Assembly: GCF_004123905.1 (NCBI RefSeq) | Contig: NZ_MZXW01000021.1 | Span: forward strand, 62,001-126,000 | Origin: Bradyrhizobium betae | GTDB taxonomy: Bacteria > Pseudomonadota > Alphaproteobacteria > Rhizobiales > Xanthobacteraceae | Length of the DNA stretch: 64,000 bases | Direction of reading: 5' to 3' | Part shown: positions 1 to 8,991 of the stretch, one piece after another | Layout of the letters: every line of letters starts with the position of its first letter | Numbering within the stretch: the stretch's first letter is position 1 | The notes under the pieces: generated by a model | Databases searched by the model: none | What the model was told of the DNA's origin: nothing | What the model saw: the letters and a program-made list of their open reading frames with translations, nothing else | Translations under genes and position numbers: made by a program

Positions 1-324
1 CGGCTGCTCAGCCTTGCGGCCAAGGATGCGCCGATGAAGGCGATCCAGAAGCAGAACACCGATCCGAAGGTCGTGATGATGCAGACCATGCAGAAGACGC
101 CGCGGGTCGGCAGCAATGGCGGCACGGCCGCGGGGCTGGTCGGCAGTTACGACGAGGTGGCGGCACGCATCGAGGCGTTCCATGCCGCTGGCATCGAGCT
201 CTTCATGCTGCAATTCCAGCCTTTCGAGGCCGAGATGCGACGCTTCGCGGAAGAGATCATCCCCCGGGTTCGGGCGAGACAATCAACCGGGCCTTCCCAG
301 AGGAACGCCCGGTCGCTGGGGTAA
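1..324 (+). CDS. LLM-class flavin-dependent monooxygenase, C-terminal part (5' cut by window edge)
   Basis: The reading frame is open from base 1 and stops with TAA at 322-324, so only about the last 107 residues are present. The visible part has the usual end of bacterial-luciferase-like (LLM) monooxygenases: a segment reading GLVGSYDEVAARIEAF, a short beta strand (ELFMLQFQPF) and a final helix. In this family that region closes the TIM barrel and helps bind FMN. Such enzymes use FMNH2 from a partner reductase and O2 to split C-S bonds of sulfonates or sulfones. The next gene is convergent, with one base between the stop codons. A sulfone or alkanesulfonate substrate is inferred from the neighbours only; the active-site half is outside the window. 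Confidence 0.8.
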   Translation, partial: RLLSLAAKDAPMKAIQKQNTDPKVVMMQTMQKTPRVGSNGGTAAGLVGSYDEVAARIEAFHAAGIELFMLQFQPFEAEMRRFAEEIIPRVRARQSTGPSQRNARSLG

Positions 325-325
325 G

Positions 326-1666
326 TCAGGCCGACGCGACCTCCGGGGCTCGCTTTGCGAAGCGGCTGACGGGCCGCGCCAGACCGAAATGGTCGCGTAA
401 CGTCGTGCCCGTGTATTCGGTCCGGAACAGTCCCCGCTTCTGCAGGATCGGCACCACGGTATCGACGAAGGTCTCCAGCCCCGTGGGCAGAACGTCCGGC
501 ATCAGGTTGAAGCCATCTGCGGCGCCGGCCTTGAACCAGGCCTCGATATCGTCCGCGATTTGCTCTGGTGTGCCCACGATGATGCGATGACCAACGCCGC
601 CCCCGAGCGCGCGGATCAATTGGCGGACGGTGAGATTGCCGCGGCGGGCGATGTTCACGGTGCCCTGGAACATGGTGTGATTGGCATTCGCCGGAAGCGG
701 CAAGGGATCGGGAAGCGGTTTGTCGAGATCGAGCAAAGCAGGGTCGATCTGAAGCGTGCCGGCGAGGCGCGCCAGGCTGTATTCGATCGGGACCAGTTCC
801 CAGAGCTCGTCCTGCCGACGCTTTGCTTCGGCTTCCGTGCTGCCGATGATGGTGGCAAGGCCCGGCAGAATGACGATGGAATCGCCGGAACGTCCGTAGG
901 CCGCAGCCCGCGTGCGCAGATCGCGCGCATAGGCAACGCCTTCCTCGATCGACTGTGCCAGCGTGAACACCGCTTCCGCATAGGCCGCGGCGAAGTCGCG
1001 TCCGTCATTGGAGCCGCCGGCCTGCACCGTCACCGGCCGTCCCTGCGGCGAACGCGGGACGTTCAGCGGTCCGGCCACCGTATAATGCGGGCCGCGATGC
1101 GCGATCGGGTGCACCTTCGATGTGTCGACAAATCGCGCGCTCGCCTTGTCGCCGACGAAGGCGTCGTCCTCCCAGCTGTCGAACAGGGCATGGACGACGT
1201 CCGTGAACTCCTTGGCGCGCTCGTAGCGGGCCTTGTGCTCCAGAGCACCTGTGAGGCCGAAGTTGCGGCTTGAAGCGGCATCTGCGGTCGTGACTGCGTT
1301 CCATCCTGAACGTCCACCGCTGGCGTGGTCGAGCGTCACGAAGCGGCGCGCGATATTGTAGGGCTCGTTGTAGGTTGTGGACACCGTTCCGATCAGGCCG
1401 ACATGCTTCGTTGCGGCGGCCACCGTCGCCAGCACGATGGTCGGCTCCAGCGACGTGAACGACCGGTAGTCGATGCGATCGTTCACCGCCGGTGAATCCG
1501 CCAGGAAGATTGCGTCAAACTTCCCGCGCTCCGCAGTTTGCGCAACACGCACATAGTGGCCGAGATCGAAGAAGGCGCGTGGATCGCTGTCCGGCAGTCT
1601 CCAGGCCGACGGATAGACGCCGGAGTGAAGCAGGTTGACGTTCAGGTGCAATTGGCGTGGCGGCAT
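326..1666 (-). CDS. LLM-class flavin-dependent monooxygenase (NtaA/SnaA/DszA family)
   Basis: This 446-residue protein matches the usual length of the NtaA/SnaA/DszA branch of FMNH2-dependent monooxygenases. Recognisable blocks are an N-terminal strand leading to HSGVYPSAWR, the AERGKFDAIFLAD block, LEPTIVLATVAAATKHVG, a SGWNAVTT block and, near the C-terminus, GTPEQIADDIEAWF. The family oxidises C-S or C-N bonds in the cytoplasm. The start is the ATG at 1666; the frame continues upstream only to a TTG at 1699. It is the last gene of a minus-strand set (LLM, binding protein, LLM) and so probably shares transcription with the binding protein 45 bases upstream. The exact substrate cannot be told from sequence; an organosulfur compound is the contextual guess. 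Confidence 0.88.
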   Translation of the reverse strand: MPPRQLHLNVNLLHSGVYPSAWRLPDSDPRAFFDLGHYVRVAQTAERGKFDAIFLADSPAVNDRIDYRSFTSLEPTIVLATVAAATKHVGLIGTVSTTYNEPYNIARRFVTLDHASGGRSGWNAVTTADAASSRNFGLTGALEHKARYERAKEFTDVVHALFDSWEDDAFVGDKASARFVDTSKVHPIAHRGPHYTVAGPLNVPRSPQGRPVTVQAGGSNDGRDFAAAYAEAVFTLAQSIEEGVAYARDLRTRAAAYGRSGDSIVILPGLATIIGSTEAEAKRRQDELWELVPIEYSLARLAGTLQIDPALLDLDKPLPDPLPLPANANHTMFQGTVNIARRGNLTVRQLIRALGGGVGHRIIVGTPEQIADDIEAWFKAGAADGFNLMPDVLPTGLETFVDTVVPILQKRGLFRTEYTGTTLRDHFGLARPVSRFAKRAPEVASA

Positions 1667-1711
1667 GGGGATTCCGAAAGTCAGCGGCCTAAGCCGCAAG
1701 TAGAGCGGAGA

Positions 1712-2677
1712 TCAGGACCCCTTCGGGGACCAGATCTTGATGGCCGTGGTGTCGATCTTCACGGGGATCAGACCCTCGGCGTGGAACGCATCTGCAATGC
1801 GCTGCTGCTCGGACAGGCCAGGGCCGGTGACCGCGCCCACCTGATAGGAGCGGTGGCTATTGGCCTCTTCGACCGTCGCCGCATCGATCCCCCAGAGGCC
1901 CGCAAGCAATGTGGCGGCGTCCTTCGGCTGAGCCTTCACCCATTTTCCGGTCGCGGAGAGTTTTGCGAAGATCACGTTGAGCGCTTCGGCGTGCTTGTCC
2001 GCATAGGCGGCCGAGGCGAGATAGTAACGCTTGTAGCTGGCGAGCCCGTTACTGCCGTCGGACAGGATGTGGCCCTTGGTCTGGTGCAAGGCGCTGGTCA
2101 GGAACGGATCCCAGGCGACCCAGGCATCGACATTGTTGCTGACGAAAGCCGCGCGACCGTCGGCCGGCGTCAAATAGGCAGGCGTGATGTCCTTGAAGCT
2201 GAGCCCCGATTTCGCCAGCGCCGCGAGCAGCAGATAATGGCTGCCGGCTCCCTTGGTCACCGCGATCTTCTTGCCCTTGAGCTCGGCAATGGTCTTGATG
2301 GTCGAGGATTGCGGGACGACGATCGCCTGCGCCGCCGGCGAGGCGGCTTCCTCCGCGACATAGGCGAGCTTGGCGCCGGCGGCCTGCGCGAAGATCGGCA
2401 CCGTGTCGGCGACGTCGGCGCCGAAATCGATGCTGCCGATGTTGATGGCTTCGAGCAGCGGCAGACCGCTGGTGAATTCGTGCCAGGAGATGGTGATGCC
2501 GAGTGGCGCCAGTGCCTTTTCCAACTCGCCGTTCGTCTTCAGGATCGCCGTCAGCGTCGAGGATTTTTGATAGCCGATGCGGATCTCTTCGGACGTCGCG
2601 GGCTGAATCGACGCCATGGCGAAGATGCTGAGTGCGGCCACGGCGAGGGCCCGCAGGCGGGAGGTGAAACCAGACAT
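1712..2677 (-). CDS. ABC transporter substrate-binding protein, SsuA/TauA-like
   Basis: This 321-residue periplasmic binding protein begins with a clear signal peptide (basic start, then ALAVAALSIFAMASIQPATS) and continues with IRIGYQKSSTLTAILKTNG, the typical first strand and ligand loop of aliphatic-sulfonate and taurine binding proteins. Later blocks (GADVADTVPIFAQAAG, KGKKIAVTKGAGSHYLL, VDAWVAWDPFL) also fit that family. The ATG at 2677 is chosen because AGGA lies about 12 bases upstream and the signal peptide starts there; the longer frame to 2737 adds unrelated residues. No permease or ATPase is adjacent, so it may use the SsuBC-like pair at 9.4-11 kb. It lies between two LLM monooxygenases, which suggests that the imported ligand is their substrate. 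Confidence 0.88.
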   Translation of the reverse strand: MSGFTSRLRALAVAALSIFAMASIQPATSEEIRIGYQKSSTLTAILKTNGELEKALAPLGITISWHEFTSGLPLLEAINIGSIDFGADVADTVPIFAQAAGAKLAYVAEEAASPAAQAIVVPQSSTIKTIAELKGKKIAVTKGAGSHYLLLAALAKSGLSFKDITPAYLTPADGRAAFVSNNVDAWVAWDPFLTSALHQTKGHILSDGSNGLASYKRYYLASAAYADKHAEALNVIFAKLSATGKWVKAQPKDAATLLAGLWGIDAATVEEANSHRSYQVGAVTGPGLSEQQRIADAFHAEGLIPVKIDTTAIKIWSPKGS

Positions 2678-2871
2678 GAACAATGATCCTGAAGCTGAGC
2701 CGCTTTGGCGACGCGTTCGACAAACTGCAGGCCGCAATGTGCAGGCAAGCTAGGCCGTGTTGCAATTTCAGAATGCGGTGCAGTTGGAGAAGGAAGCGTC
2801 TCTGATCGGACACAATCCGAGAACGGAATTTTCCACGCGGTGCAGCTTGTTATCTGAAATCGGCCCGCCCG

Positions 2872-4284
2872 CTATTCGGCGGCATCGGATCGCAGCGTGT
2901 CGGCTGAGCGCCGAAAGCCCGCGCCGGGATGTGTCGTGTGCAGCCGCGGGCTGCGTCCCGGGAATAGCTTTTCGCGCAGCGTGCCATCGCGATAGGCGGT
3001 CTTGTAGACCCCGCGCGATTGCAGCTCCGGCACCACGAGATCGACGAAAGCGTTCAGCGATTCCGGAACGACGAGCCGGAACAGGTTGAAGCCGTCGACG
3101 TCGGTGTCTTCCGCCCAGGCGATCAGTTCGTCCGCGACGTCTTGGGGCGAGCCGACCACAAAGGGTGACCGGGCGCCGGCACGGCTCAATCTGGCGAGGT
3201 CACTGACGTTGACCGGCCGGTCGCTCCGGACCGTGAAATTCTCGACCATCGACTGGATCGCATTGCTCTCGACATATTCGATCGGCTGGTCGGGCCGATA
3301 CGTCGAGAAGTCGATGCCGGTCCACCCCGACAGCAGGGCGAGCTGGCCGGTCTGGTCGACATGCCGCGCATAGTCCTCCAGCAGATCGTTCGCCTCGGCC
3401 CGTGTCGGCGCCACGATTACGGTCGCGCCGGCAAACAGCCGGATGTCGTAGGGGTCGCGGCCATAGGCCTTGGCGGCTTCCCGTATCTCGCGTACGGCGC
3501 GTGCAAGGATCGGCTTGGTCTGGCCGTTGAGAAAGACCGCTTCCGCGTGCCGAGCCGCGAAGGCGCGGCCGCGCTTCGAGGTGCCGGCCTGATACAGCAG
3601 CGGCGTCCGCTGTGGAGAGGGCTCGGCGAGATGGATGCCGTCGACCTTGAAGTAGGGGCCTTCATGCAGAACGCGGTGGAGCTTTGCCGGGTCCGTGAAG
3701 ATGCGGCTGCCGCGGTCGCGGCGAACCGCGTCATCCTCCCAGCTTCCCTCCCATAGCTTGTAGGCCGCGGTGAGAAGGTCCTCGGCCGCGTCATAGCGGT
3801 CGTCGTGGGCGCGCCCGGCCGGAAGACCCATGCCGCGCGCGCCGCTGTCGAGATAGCCGGTGACGATGTTCCAGCCGATCCGGCCTTTGGTGAGGTGGTC
3901 GAGCGTCGAAAACGTGCGTGCGAGTTGATAGGGGTGCTCGAAGGTCAGATTCGAAGTGATGCCGAAGCCGAGATGGCGGGTGACGAGCGCCATGGCGGAC
4001 ACGAGCAGCGTCGGATCTGCGTTGGGCAGCTGAACAGCATGCAGGGCGGCGGCATCGGCATTGCCGCTATAGACGTCGTACACGCCGAATACGTCGGCCA
4101 GGAAGATGCCGTCGAGCAGTCCACGCTCTGCGGTCTTGGCGTAGTCGACCCAATAATCAAGCGTGTTGTAGTCGATGGATGCATCGCGCGGATGAGACCA
4201 TAGGCCGGCCCAATTGTGGCTTGGTGCCGTCATGTTGAAAGCGTTGAAGCGCAGCTCGCGCGGTCCCGTCATGATCTGGCTCAT
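2872..4284 (-). CDS. LLM-class flavin-dependent monooxygenase (NtaA/SnaA/DszA family), second copy
   Basis: This 470-residue protein belongs to the same branch as the gene at 326-1666. Shared blocks are AERGLLDGIFLADVFG, NADPTLLVSAMALVTRHLG, RIGWNIVTGYLDSGARGMG, a SPQRTPLLYQAGTSKRGR block and the C-terminal VVGSPQDVADELIAW. FMN-binding and substrate loops are therefore conserved, and the two copies probably differ in substrate. Translation can start at ATG 4284 or four codons later at 4272; neither has a strong ribosome-binding site. It is the first gene of the minus-strand set and is transcribed away from metY, so the 4285-4523 gap must carry its promoter. An AT-rich TTAATA hexamer on the minus strand near 4321-4327 is a plausible -10. 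Confidence 0.88.
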   Translation of the reverse strand: MSQIMTGPRELRFNAFNMTAPSHNWAGLWSHPRDASIDYNTLDYWVDYAKTAERGLLDGIFLADVFGVYDVYSGNADAAALHAVQLPNADPTLLVSAMALVTRHLGFGITSNLTFEHPYQLARTFSTLDHLTKGRIGWNIVTGYLDSGARGMGLPAGRAHDDRYDAAEDLLTAAYKLWEGSWEDDAVRRDRGSRIFTDPAKLHRVLHEGPYFKVDGIHLAEPSPQRTPLLYQAGTSKRGRAFAARHAEAVFLNGQTKPILARAVREIREAAKAYGRDPYDIRLFAGATVIVAPTRAEANDLLEDYARHVDQTGQLALLSGWTGIDFSTYRPDQPIEYVESNAIQSMVENFTVRSDRPVNVSDLARLSRAGARSPFVVGSPQDVADELIAWAEDTDVDGFNLFRLVVPESLNAFVDLVVPELQSRGVYKTAYRDGTLREKLFPGRSPRLHTTHPGAGFRRSADTLRSDAAE

Positions 4285-4340
4285 CGTCTATTTGCGAAGC
4301 ACATTCGCTGCGCGTGACCGTTATTAACATTTTGCGCGAG

Positions 4341-4382
4341 CGAGTTTGTTTCCAATTCGGCAAAGGCACGGAAACAAACGCG
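4341..4382. promoter_or_regulatory. Long inverted repeat in the divergent LLM/metY intergenic region
   Basis: GTTTGTTTCC at 4344-4353 is repeated in perfect inverted form, GGAAACAAAC, at 4370-4379. Two more pairs lie outside one mismatch, giving 12 of 13 matching positions around a 16-base spacer. It lies about 57 bases upstream of the LLM start and 141 upstream of metY, where a shared operator of a divergent promoter would be. A smaller repeat, GATGCA/TGCATC, follows at 4398-4414. A sulfur-responsive LysR (CysB/Cbl-type) operator is a guess; a hairpin in a leader RNA is possible but there is no T-run. No regulator gene is adjacent. Confidence 0.5.
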
Positions 4383-4523
4383 TTGCGAGGCGGCGATGAT
4401 GCAGCACGTGCATCGCTATTTCTCTGACACGCTCGACAGAGGCGGAATCCGGCCGCATCATTTTCATCGACAAGCACGGCTTGCCGCGCTCGGCGCGTTA
4501 TCGAGATTGAAAGGGAAGAGCAG

Positions 4524-5843
4524 ATGGCCTTGGAAACTCGGAATTTCGAGACGCTGGCGTTGCACGGCGGATCGTACCGCACCGACCCCGCCACCGGCGC
4601 AGTGGCGGTTCCGATCTACCAGACCACGTCGTTCCAGTTCGAGAACACCGATCACGCCTCGCGCCTGTTCGCGCTCGAGCAGCTCGGCCCGATCTATACC
4701 CGCATCGGCAACCCGACCCAGGAAGCGTTCGAGACGCGGCTCGCGGCATTGGAGGGCGGGGCGGCCGCCCTTGCCGTTGCCTCGGGACAAACTGCTTCCG
4801 CCTTCGCGATCTTCAACATCGCGCAAGCCGGCGACAACATCGTGTCCTCGACCGATCTCTACGGCGGAACCTGGACGCTGCTCTCGCAGACCCTGAAGCA
4901 GTTCGGCATCGAGGTGCGGTTCGTCGATCCCGCCGATCCCGAAAACTTCCGCCGCGCGACCGACGCAAAGACGCGGGCGTATTTCGGCGAGACGCTCCCG
5001 AACCCCAAGCTGAACGTGTTCCCGATCAAGGAAGTCGCGGATATCGGCCGTTCGCTGGGCGTGCCGCTCATTCTCGACAACACGGCCTCGCCACTGATCG
5101 CGCGTCCTTTCGAGCACGGCGCAGCGGTGGTGGTCTATTCCACGACCAAATATATCGGCGGCCACGGCACAGCGATCGGCGGCGCCATCGTGGACGGCGG
5201 AAATTTCGACTGGGCGGCGCATGCGGACCGCTTTCCGCTGCTGAACAAGCCCGACGAGGCCTATCACGGCGCCATCTGGACCGAGGCAGCCAAGCCGCTC
5301 GGTCCGATCGCCTACATTCTGCGAGCCCGCGTCAAGCTGCTCCGTGACCTTGGCGCGTCGATCGCGCCGCAAAACGCCTTTCAGTTCATTCAGGGTCTCG
5401 AAACCTTGCCGCTGCGCATCCGCCAGCACAACGAGAATGCGGTGAAGGTCGCGAACTTCCTCGCCAAGCATCCTTCGGTGTCGAACGTGATCTTCCCAGG
5501 CCTGCAGAGCGGAGAGAACAAGCGCCGGGCCGACGCGTATCTGAAGGGTGGCTACGGCGCCCTCGTCGGCTTCGAGCTGAAGGGCGGGGTCGAAGCCGGC
5601 CGGCGCTTCATCGACGCGCTCAAACTGTTCTATCACGTCGCTAATATCGGCGACGCCCGTTCGCTCGCCATTCATCCGGCATCGACGACGCACCAGCAGC
5701 TCACCCCAGCCGAGCAGCTCGCCGCCGGCGTTACGCCCGGCTACGTCCGCCTGTCAGTGGGAATCGAGCATCCCGACGACATTTTGGCGGATCTCGGCCA
5801 GGCGCTGGCGCAGGCTGATGCCGGCGCGCGCAAGGCCGCGTGA
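4524..5843 (+). CDS. metY: O-acetylhomoserine sulfhydrylase (aminocarboxypropyltransferase)
   Basis: This 439-residue PLP enzyme of the Cys/Met-metabolism family makes homocysteine from O-acetylhomoserine and sulfide. The N-terminus reads ETLALHGGSYRTDPATGAVA followed by VPIYQTTSFQF, diagnostic for MetY. The PLP-binding lysine is K209 in YSTTKYIGGHGT, and the PLP-phosphate loop is ASGQTASAFAIF. Length is normal for MetY (about 430) rather than MetB or MetZ (about 390). The ATG at 4524 follows AAGGGAAGAG. Downstream, 35 bases away, lies a MetQ-like binding protein on the same strand. In this setting the enzyme would capture sulfide derived from organosulfur compounds released by the neighbouring monooxygenases. 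Confidence 0.92.
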   Translation: MALETRNFETLALHGGSYRTDPATGAVAVPIYQTTSFQFENTDHASRLFALEQLGPIYTRIGNPTQEAFETRLAALEGGAAALAVASGQTASAFAIFNIAQAGDNIVSSTDLYGGTWTLLSQTLKQFGIEVRFVDPADPENFRRATDAKTRAYFGETLPNPKLNVFPIKEVADIGRSLGVPLILDNTASPLIARPFEHGAAVVVYSTTKYIGGHGTAIGGAIVDGGNFDWAAHADRFPLLNKPDEAYHGAIWTEAAKPLGPIAYILRARVKLLRDLGASIAPQNAFQFIQGLETLPLRIRQHNENAVKVANFLAKHPSVSNVIFPGLQSGENKRRADAYLKGGYGALVGFELKGGVEAGRRFIDALKLFYHVANIGDARSLAIHPASTTHQQLTPAEQLAAGVTPGYVRLSVGIEHPDDILADLGQALAQADAGARKAA

Positions 5844-5878
5844 GAGACCGCACCTGATTGCAACGGGAATTTGAGACA

Positions 5879-6676
5879 ATGAAGATCCTTCGTCGCACCG
5901 CCCAGGCCGCAGGTCTCTGGCTCGCGTTCACCGCGGTCGCCTTCGCTGGCGAACCGCTGAAGATCGCGACCAGCGCCGGTCCCGTCGGACAGTTGGCGGC
6001 CTTTGCCGCCAAGCTCGCCAAGGACAAGGGGCAGGACGTCAAGATCGTCGAGCTGTCGGACTGGGTCGCATTGAACGAGGTCGTGAACAGCGGCGAGGTC
6101 GACGCCAACCTGTTCCAGCATGCGACTTATCTCGCGCTTCAGAACAAGCAGCGCGGATTCAATCTGGTGCAGGCCGACAAGGTCGGCGTGATCGCGCCGG
6201 TCGGGCTGTTCTCGAAGAAGATCAAGACGCTCGACGAGATCAAGTCCGGCGACAGCGTCGCCATTCCGAACGAGCCGCTCAACGGCGCCCGGGGCCTGAT
6301 TCTGCTGGAGCGCGCCGGACTGATCAAGCTGACACCGGGCAAAGGCTTCTCGGTCAGCAAGTTCGACATCATCGAGAACCCCAAGAACCTCAAGATCGTC
6401 GAGCTCGATCCTGCCCAGACCTATCGATCGCTCGATGACGTCACGCTGGCACTGGTCAACATCACCTACCTCATTCCGGCCGGCGGCGATCCGAAGTCTG
6501 CCCTGATCATCGATCGCACCGTCGACGACGGGCTCGTACTGCGCTTCACGGCCCGGCCGGACAAGAAGGACGATCCGCGTCTGAAGGCTTTCATCCAGGT
6601 GTTCAACTCGCCGGAGGTGAAGCAGTTCATCGAGGAGAAGATCCCGGCGTTCATTCCGGCGGGGTTCGGAAGCTAG
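5879..6676 (+). CDS. MetQ/NlpA-family ABC substrate-binding protein
   Basis: This 265-residue protein starts at ATG 5879 with a signal peptide (KILRRTAQAAGLWLAFTAVA) and then LKIATSAGPVGQL. Family blocks include VVNSGEVDANLFQHATYL, SVAIPNEPLNGARGLILLERAGLI and LVNITYLIPAG. MetQ proteins bind methionine or related compounds, but many are lipoproteins; here the signal peptide has no lipobox cysteine and looks like an ordinary signal-peptidase I site (AFAG). No metN or metI genes are adjacent, so the ligand and partners are unknown. Position directly behind metY suggests a sulfur-containing ligand. The frame reaches back to 5858, but the signal peptide starts at 5879. Confidence 0.85.
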   Translation: MKILRRTAQAAGLWLAFTAVAFAGEPLKIATSAGPVGQLAAFAAKLAKDKGQDVKIVELSDWVALNEVVNSGEVDANLFQHATYLALQNKQRGFNLVQADKVGVIAPVGLFSKKIKTLDEIKSGDSVAIPNEPLNGARGLILLERAGLIKLTPGKGFSVSKFDIIENPKNLKIVELDPAQTYRSLDDVTLALVNITYLIPAGGDPKSALIIDRTVDDGLVLRFTARPDKKDDPRLKAFIQVFNSPEVKQFIEEKIPAFIPAGFGS

Positions 6677-7017
6677 GAGAGCGAGCGACGCAAGGACATC
6701 GCGCCATGATCTATGTCGTCGACGTGAACCTGATGAGCTTTGCCTTCGTGGCGGGAAGTGAGAGGCACGCATCGGAGATTGCAGGCTCACCGGGATTTGT
6801 GCAGGCCCTGGACCGGTTTTTCCTGAATCGACAAGGCTTCAGGGGTTCGAACCATCGTCCGCGTGCTGCGACGGTTCAGGAGCTTGCTCTCTTCAGCGAC
6901 ATGTCCTCCGAATTCGCGGATGCCACGGCGGACGTTCTGGTGGCCCGCGTTGGGTAGCTTTGCAGCAGATTGCGCGTGATGGCCGAAGGGCCGCGGAAAT
7001 GAGGCCGGAGACGAGTG
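6677..7017. other. Gap of about 340 bases with no convincing gene
   Basis: The interval between the MetQ-like gene and the flavoprotein gene holds one 83-codon open frame (6706-6957, plus strand). It has no recognised domain, no signal peptide and only a weak start context. I see no tRNA and no strong hairpin. The promoter of the 7.0-9.3 kb operon is probably here, but I could not fix -35/-10 boxes with confidence. Confidence 0.4.
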
Positions 7018-8646
7018 ATGACAAACCTACCTGGTCGTGCCGAAAAGCTGTCGAGTTCGGCAGGATCCGTCGTGTTCGACGCCGATGTGCTGGTGCTCGG
7101 TGGCGGCCCCGCGGGCACATGGGCCGCGATCAGCGCCGCCGAGCACGGGGCGCGCGTCGTGCTGGCGGACAAGGGATTTTGCGGCACCTCGGGTGCGACT
7201 GCGGCTGCCGGCACCGGCGTCTGGTATGTCGACCCCGCTCCGGAACGCCGCGAGGCCGCCATGGCCAGCCGCGAGAAGCTCGGCGGCCATCTCCAGGACC
7301 GTCGCTGGATGGCGCGCGTGCTGGACCGGACCTACGCCCAGAGCAACCAGCTTGCCGATTGGGGCTATCCTTATCCCGCCGACGACGACGGCAGGCCGCA
7401 GCGGAATTCGCTTCAGGGCCCGGAATATATGCGGCTGATGCGGAAGCGGACCAAGCAGGCCGGCGTGACCATCCTCGATCATTCGCCGGCGCTCGAGCTG
7501 CTGGTCGATGGCAACGGCGTGGTTGCGGGAGCTGCTGGCTTGCGCCGCCAGAAGGGGGATCGCTGGGCCGTGAACGCCAAAGCCGTGGTGATCGCCACTG
7601 GCGGATGCGCCTTTCTCAGCAAGACGCTCGGTTCGAACGTGCTGACGGGCGACGGCTATCTTCTCGCTGCGGAAGCGGGTGCGGAATTCACCAGCATGGA
7701 GTTCTCCAACGCCTACGCGATTTCGCCGGCCTTCGGATCGGTGACCAAGACCTTGTTCTACAGCTGGGCGAGTTTCACCGATGAGCAGGGTAGCGTCATT
7801 CCCGGAGCGTCCTCGAAAGGCGGACGCTCGGTGATTGCGCGCGCGCTCGGTAAAGGCCCTGTGTACGCGCAGCTTGATCAGGCCGATGCCGAGACCCAGC
7901 GGCACATGCGCGTGTCACAGCCGAACTTCTTTCTCCCATTCGACCGCACCGGTATAGATCCCTTCACACAACGTTTTCCCGTCACGTTGCGCCTCGAGGG
8001 GACCGTTCGCGGGACGGGTGGCCTGCGGATCATCGACGACAGTTGCGCGACCACCGTGCCGGGTCTCTACGCGGCAGGCGATGCCGCGACGCGCGAATTG
8101 ATCTGCGGCGGCTTCACCGGCGGCGGCAGCCATAATGCGGCCTGGGCGATGTCGTCGGGCTATTGGGCTGGCCATGGCGCCGCCGAGTTTGCGCGCCAGC
8201 TAGGCACCACGGTCGGGCGAGAGGCTTTCCGGCGCGGCACCGTCGGTCTGCGCTCCAGCAATGGGCGGGCGTTGCAGGGCGGTGCGCTCGTCCGAAGCGT
8301 TCAGGACGAAGTGTTTCCTTATGAGCTGAACTATTTCCGCGAGGCCGGGCGATTGGGCGGGTCGCTCGGTCGGCTCGATGCATTGTGGACGGATGCGTCG
8401 AATGCGGATGTTCCTGACGAGCAGGAGTTGCTCCGTGGACGCGAAGCGGCCGCCATGCTCGCGACCGCGCGCTGGATGTATCGCAGCGCGCTGGCGCGCC
8501 AGGAAAGCCGGGGAATGCATCGCCGTGACGATTACCCCGAGCAGGACGACCGCCACCTCCATTTGGTGACGAGCGGCGGGCTCGACGACGTCTGGACATC
8601 GGCGCGTCCGCTGGCGTCTGCACAATATTCGGAGGCTGCGGAATGA
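7018..8646 (+). CDS. FAD-dependent oxidoreductase, fumarate reductase/AprA-like flavoprotein (copy 1)
   Basis: This protein of about 542 residues has an N-terminal dinucleotide-binding loop (VLVLGGGPAGTWAAISAAE) followed by VVLADKGFCGTSGATAAAG, as in the flavoproteins of succinate dehydrogenase, fumarate reductase, L-aspartate oxidase and adenylylsulfate reductase (AprA). A second FAD block, VPGLYAAGDAATRELICGG, lies in the C-terminal half, and the tail contains RQESRGMHRRDDYP, the capping block of this superfamily. The start may be GTG 7015 or ATG 7018. The stop overlaps the next ATG in an ATGA junction, so the ferredoxin is translationally coupled. AprA-like function is inferred from the flavoprotein-ferredoxin pairing and the sulfur neighbourhood; the true substrate is unknown. 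A paralogue lies at 12476-14080. Confidence 0.88.
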   Translation: MTNLPGRAEKLSSSAGSVVFDADVLVLGGGPAGTWAAISAAEHGARVVLADKGFCGTSGATAAAGTGVWYVDPAPERREAAMASREKLGGHLQDRRWMARVLDRTYAQSNQLADWGYPYPADDDGRPQRNSLQGPEYMRLMRKRTKQAGVTILDHSPALELLVDGNGVVAGAAGLRRQKGDRWAVNAKAVVIATGGCAFLSKTLGSNVLTGDGYLLAAEAGAEFTSMEFSNAYAISPAFGSVTKTLFYSWASFTDEQGSVIPGASSKGGRSVIARALGKGPVYAQLDQADAETQRHMRVSQPNFFLPFDRTGIDPFTQRFPVTLRLEGTVRGTGGLRIIDDSCATTVPGLYAAGDAATRELICGGFTGGGSHNAAWAMSSGYWAGHGAAEFARQLGTTVGREAFRRGTVGLRSSNGRALQGGALVRSVQDEVFPYELNYFREAGRLGGSLGRLDALWTDASNADVPDEQELLRGREAAAMLATARWMYRSALARQESRGMHRRDDYPEQDDRHLHLVTSGGLDDVWTSARPLASAQYSEAAE

Positions 8647-8963
8647 TCGAGGTCATCGATGCCGAGCGTTGCACGGCCTGCGACATCTGCGTGAGCGTGT
8701 GCCCGACCAACGTCTTCGACAAGACCGACGGCATCCCCATTATCGCCCGTCAAGGCGACTGCCAGACCTGCTTCCTGTGCGAACTCTATTGTCCGGAGGA
8801 TGCGCTGTTCGTCTCGCCGTTCGCCGATGCGCCGCAAGCGGTCGATGTGGCAGCGTTGAAGGAAGCAACCCTGCTGGGCAGCTATCGGCGAGCGGTGGGC
8901 TGGGTCGAGGAGAGCCGGCACCTGCGGGCGGCTGATCGGAGCTACCGGCTGTTCGGTCACTAG
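8643..8963 (+). CDS. 2x[4Fe-4S] ferredoxin subunit, AprB-like (copy 1)
   Basis: This 106-residue protein has two complete cysteine motifs of the CxxCxxCxxxCP type, at C10/C13/C16/C20 and C40/C43/C46/C50, enough for two [4Fe-4S] clusters. The segment between them is short, as in 8Fe ferredoxins, and a tail of about 55 residues follows, as in AprB-type subunits that wrap around their flavoprotein. It overlaps the flavoprotein gene by four bases, which indicates a stoichiometric complex. It probably passes electrons to or from FAD; the external partner is not visible. Confidence 0.9.
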   Translation: MIEVIDAERCTACDICVSVCPTNVFDKTDGIPIIARQGDCQTCFLCELYCPEDALFVSPFADAPQAVDVAALKEATLLGSYRRAVGWVEESRHLRAADRSYRLFGH

Positions 8964-8991
8964 AAGATCATGTCGGCTCCGGAGAACGACC

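Noticed and set aside
4285..4523. SAM-II-type riboswitch upstream of metY
   Set aside because: The region was checked for the conserved pseudoknot elements of alphaproteobacterial SAM riboswitches; only simple inverted repeats were found.
6706..6957. 83-codon plus-strand frame between the MetQ-like and flavoprotein genes
   Set aside because: No recognisable domain and no convincing ribosome-binding site; kept only as a note in the gap entry.
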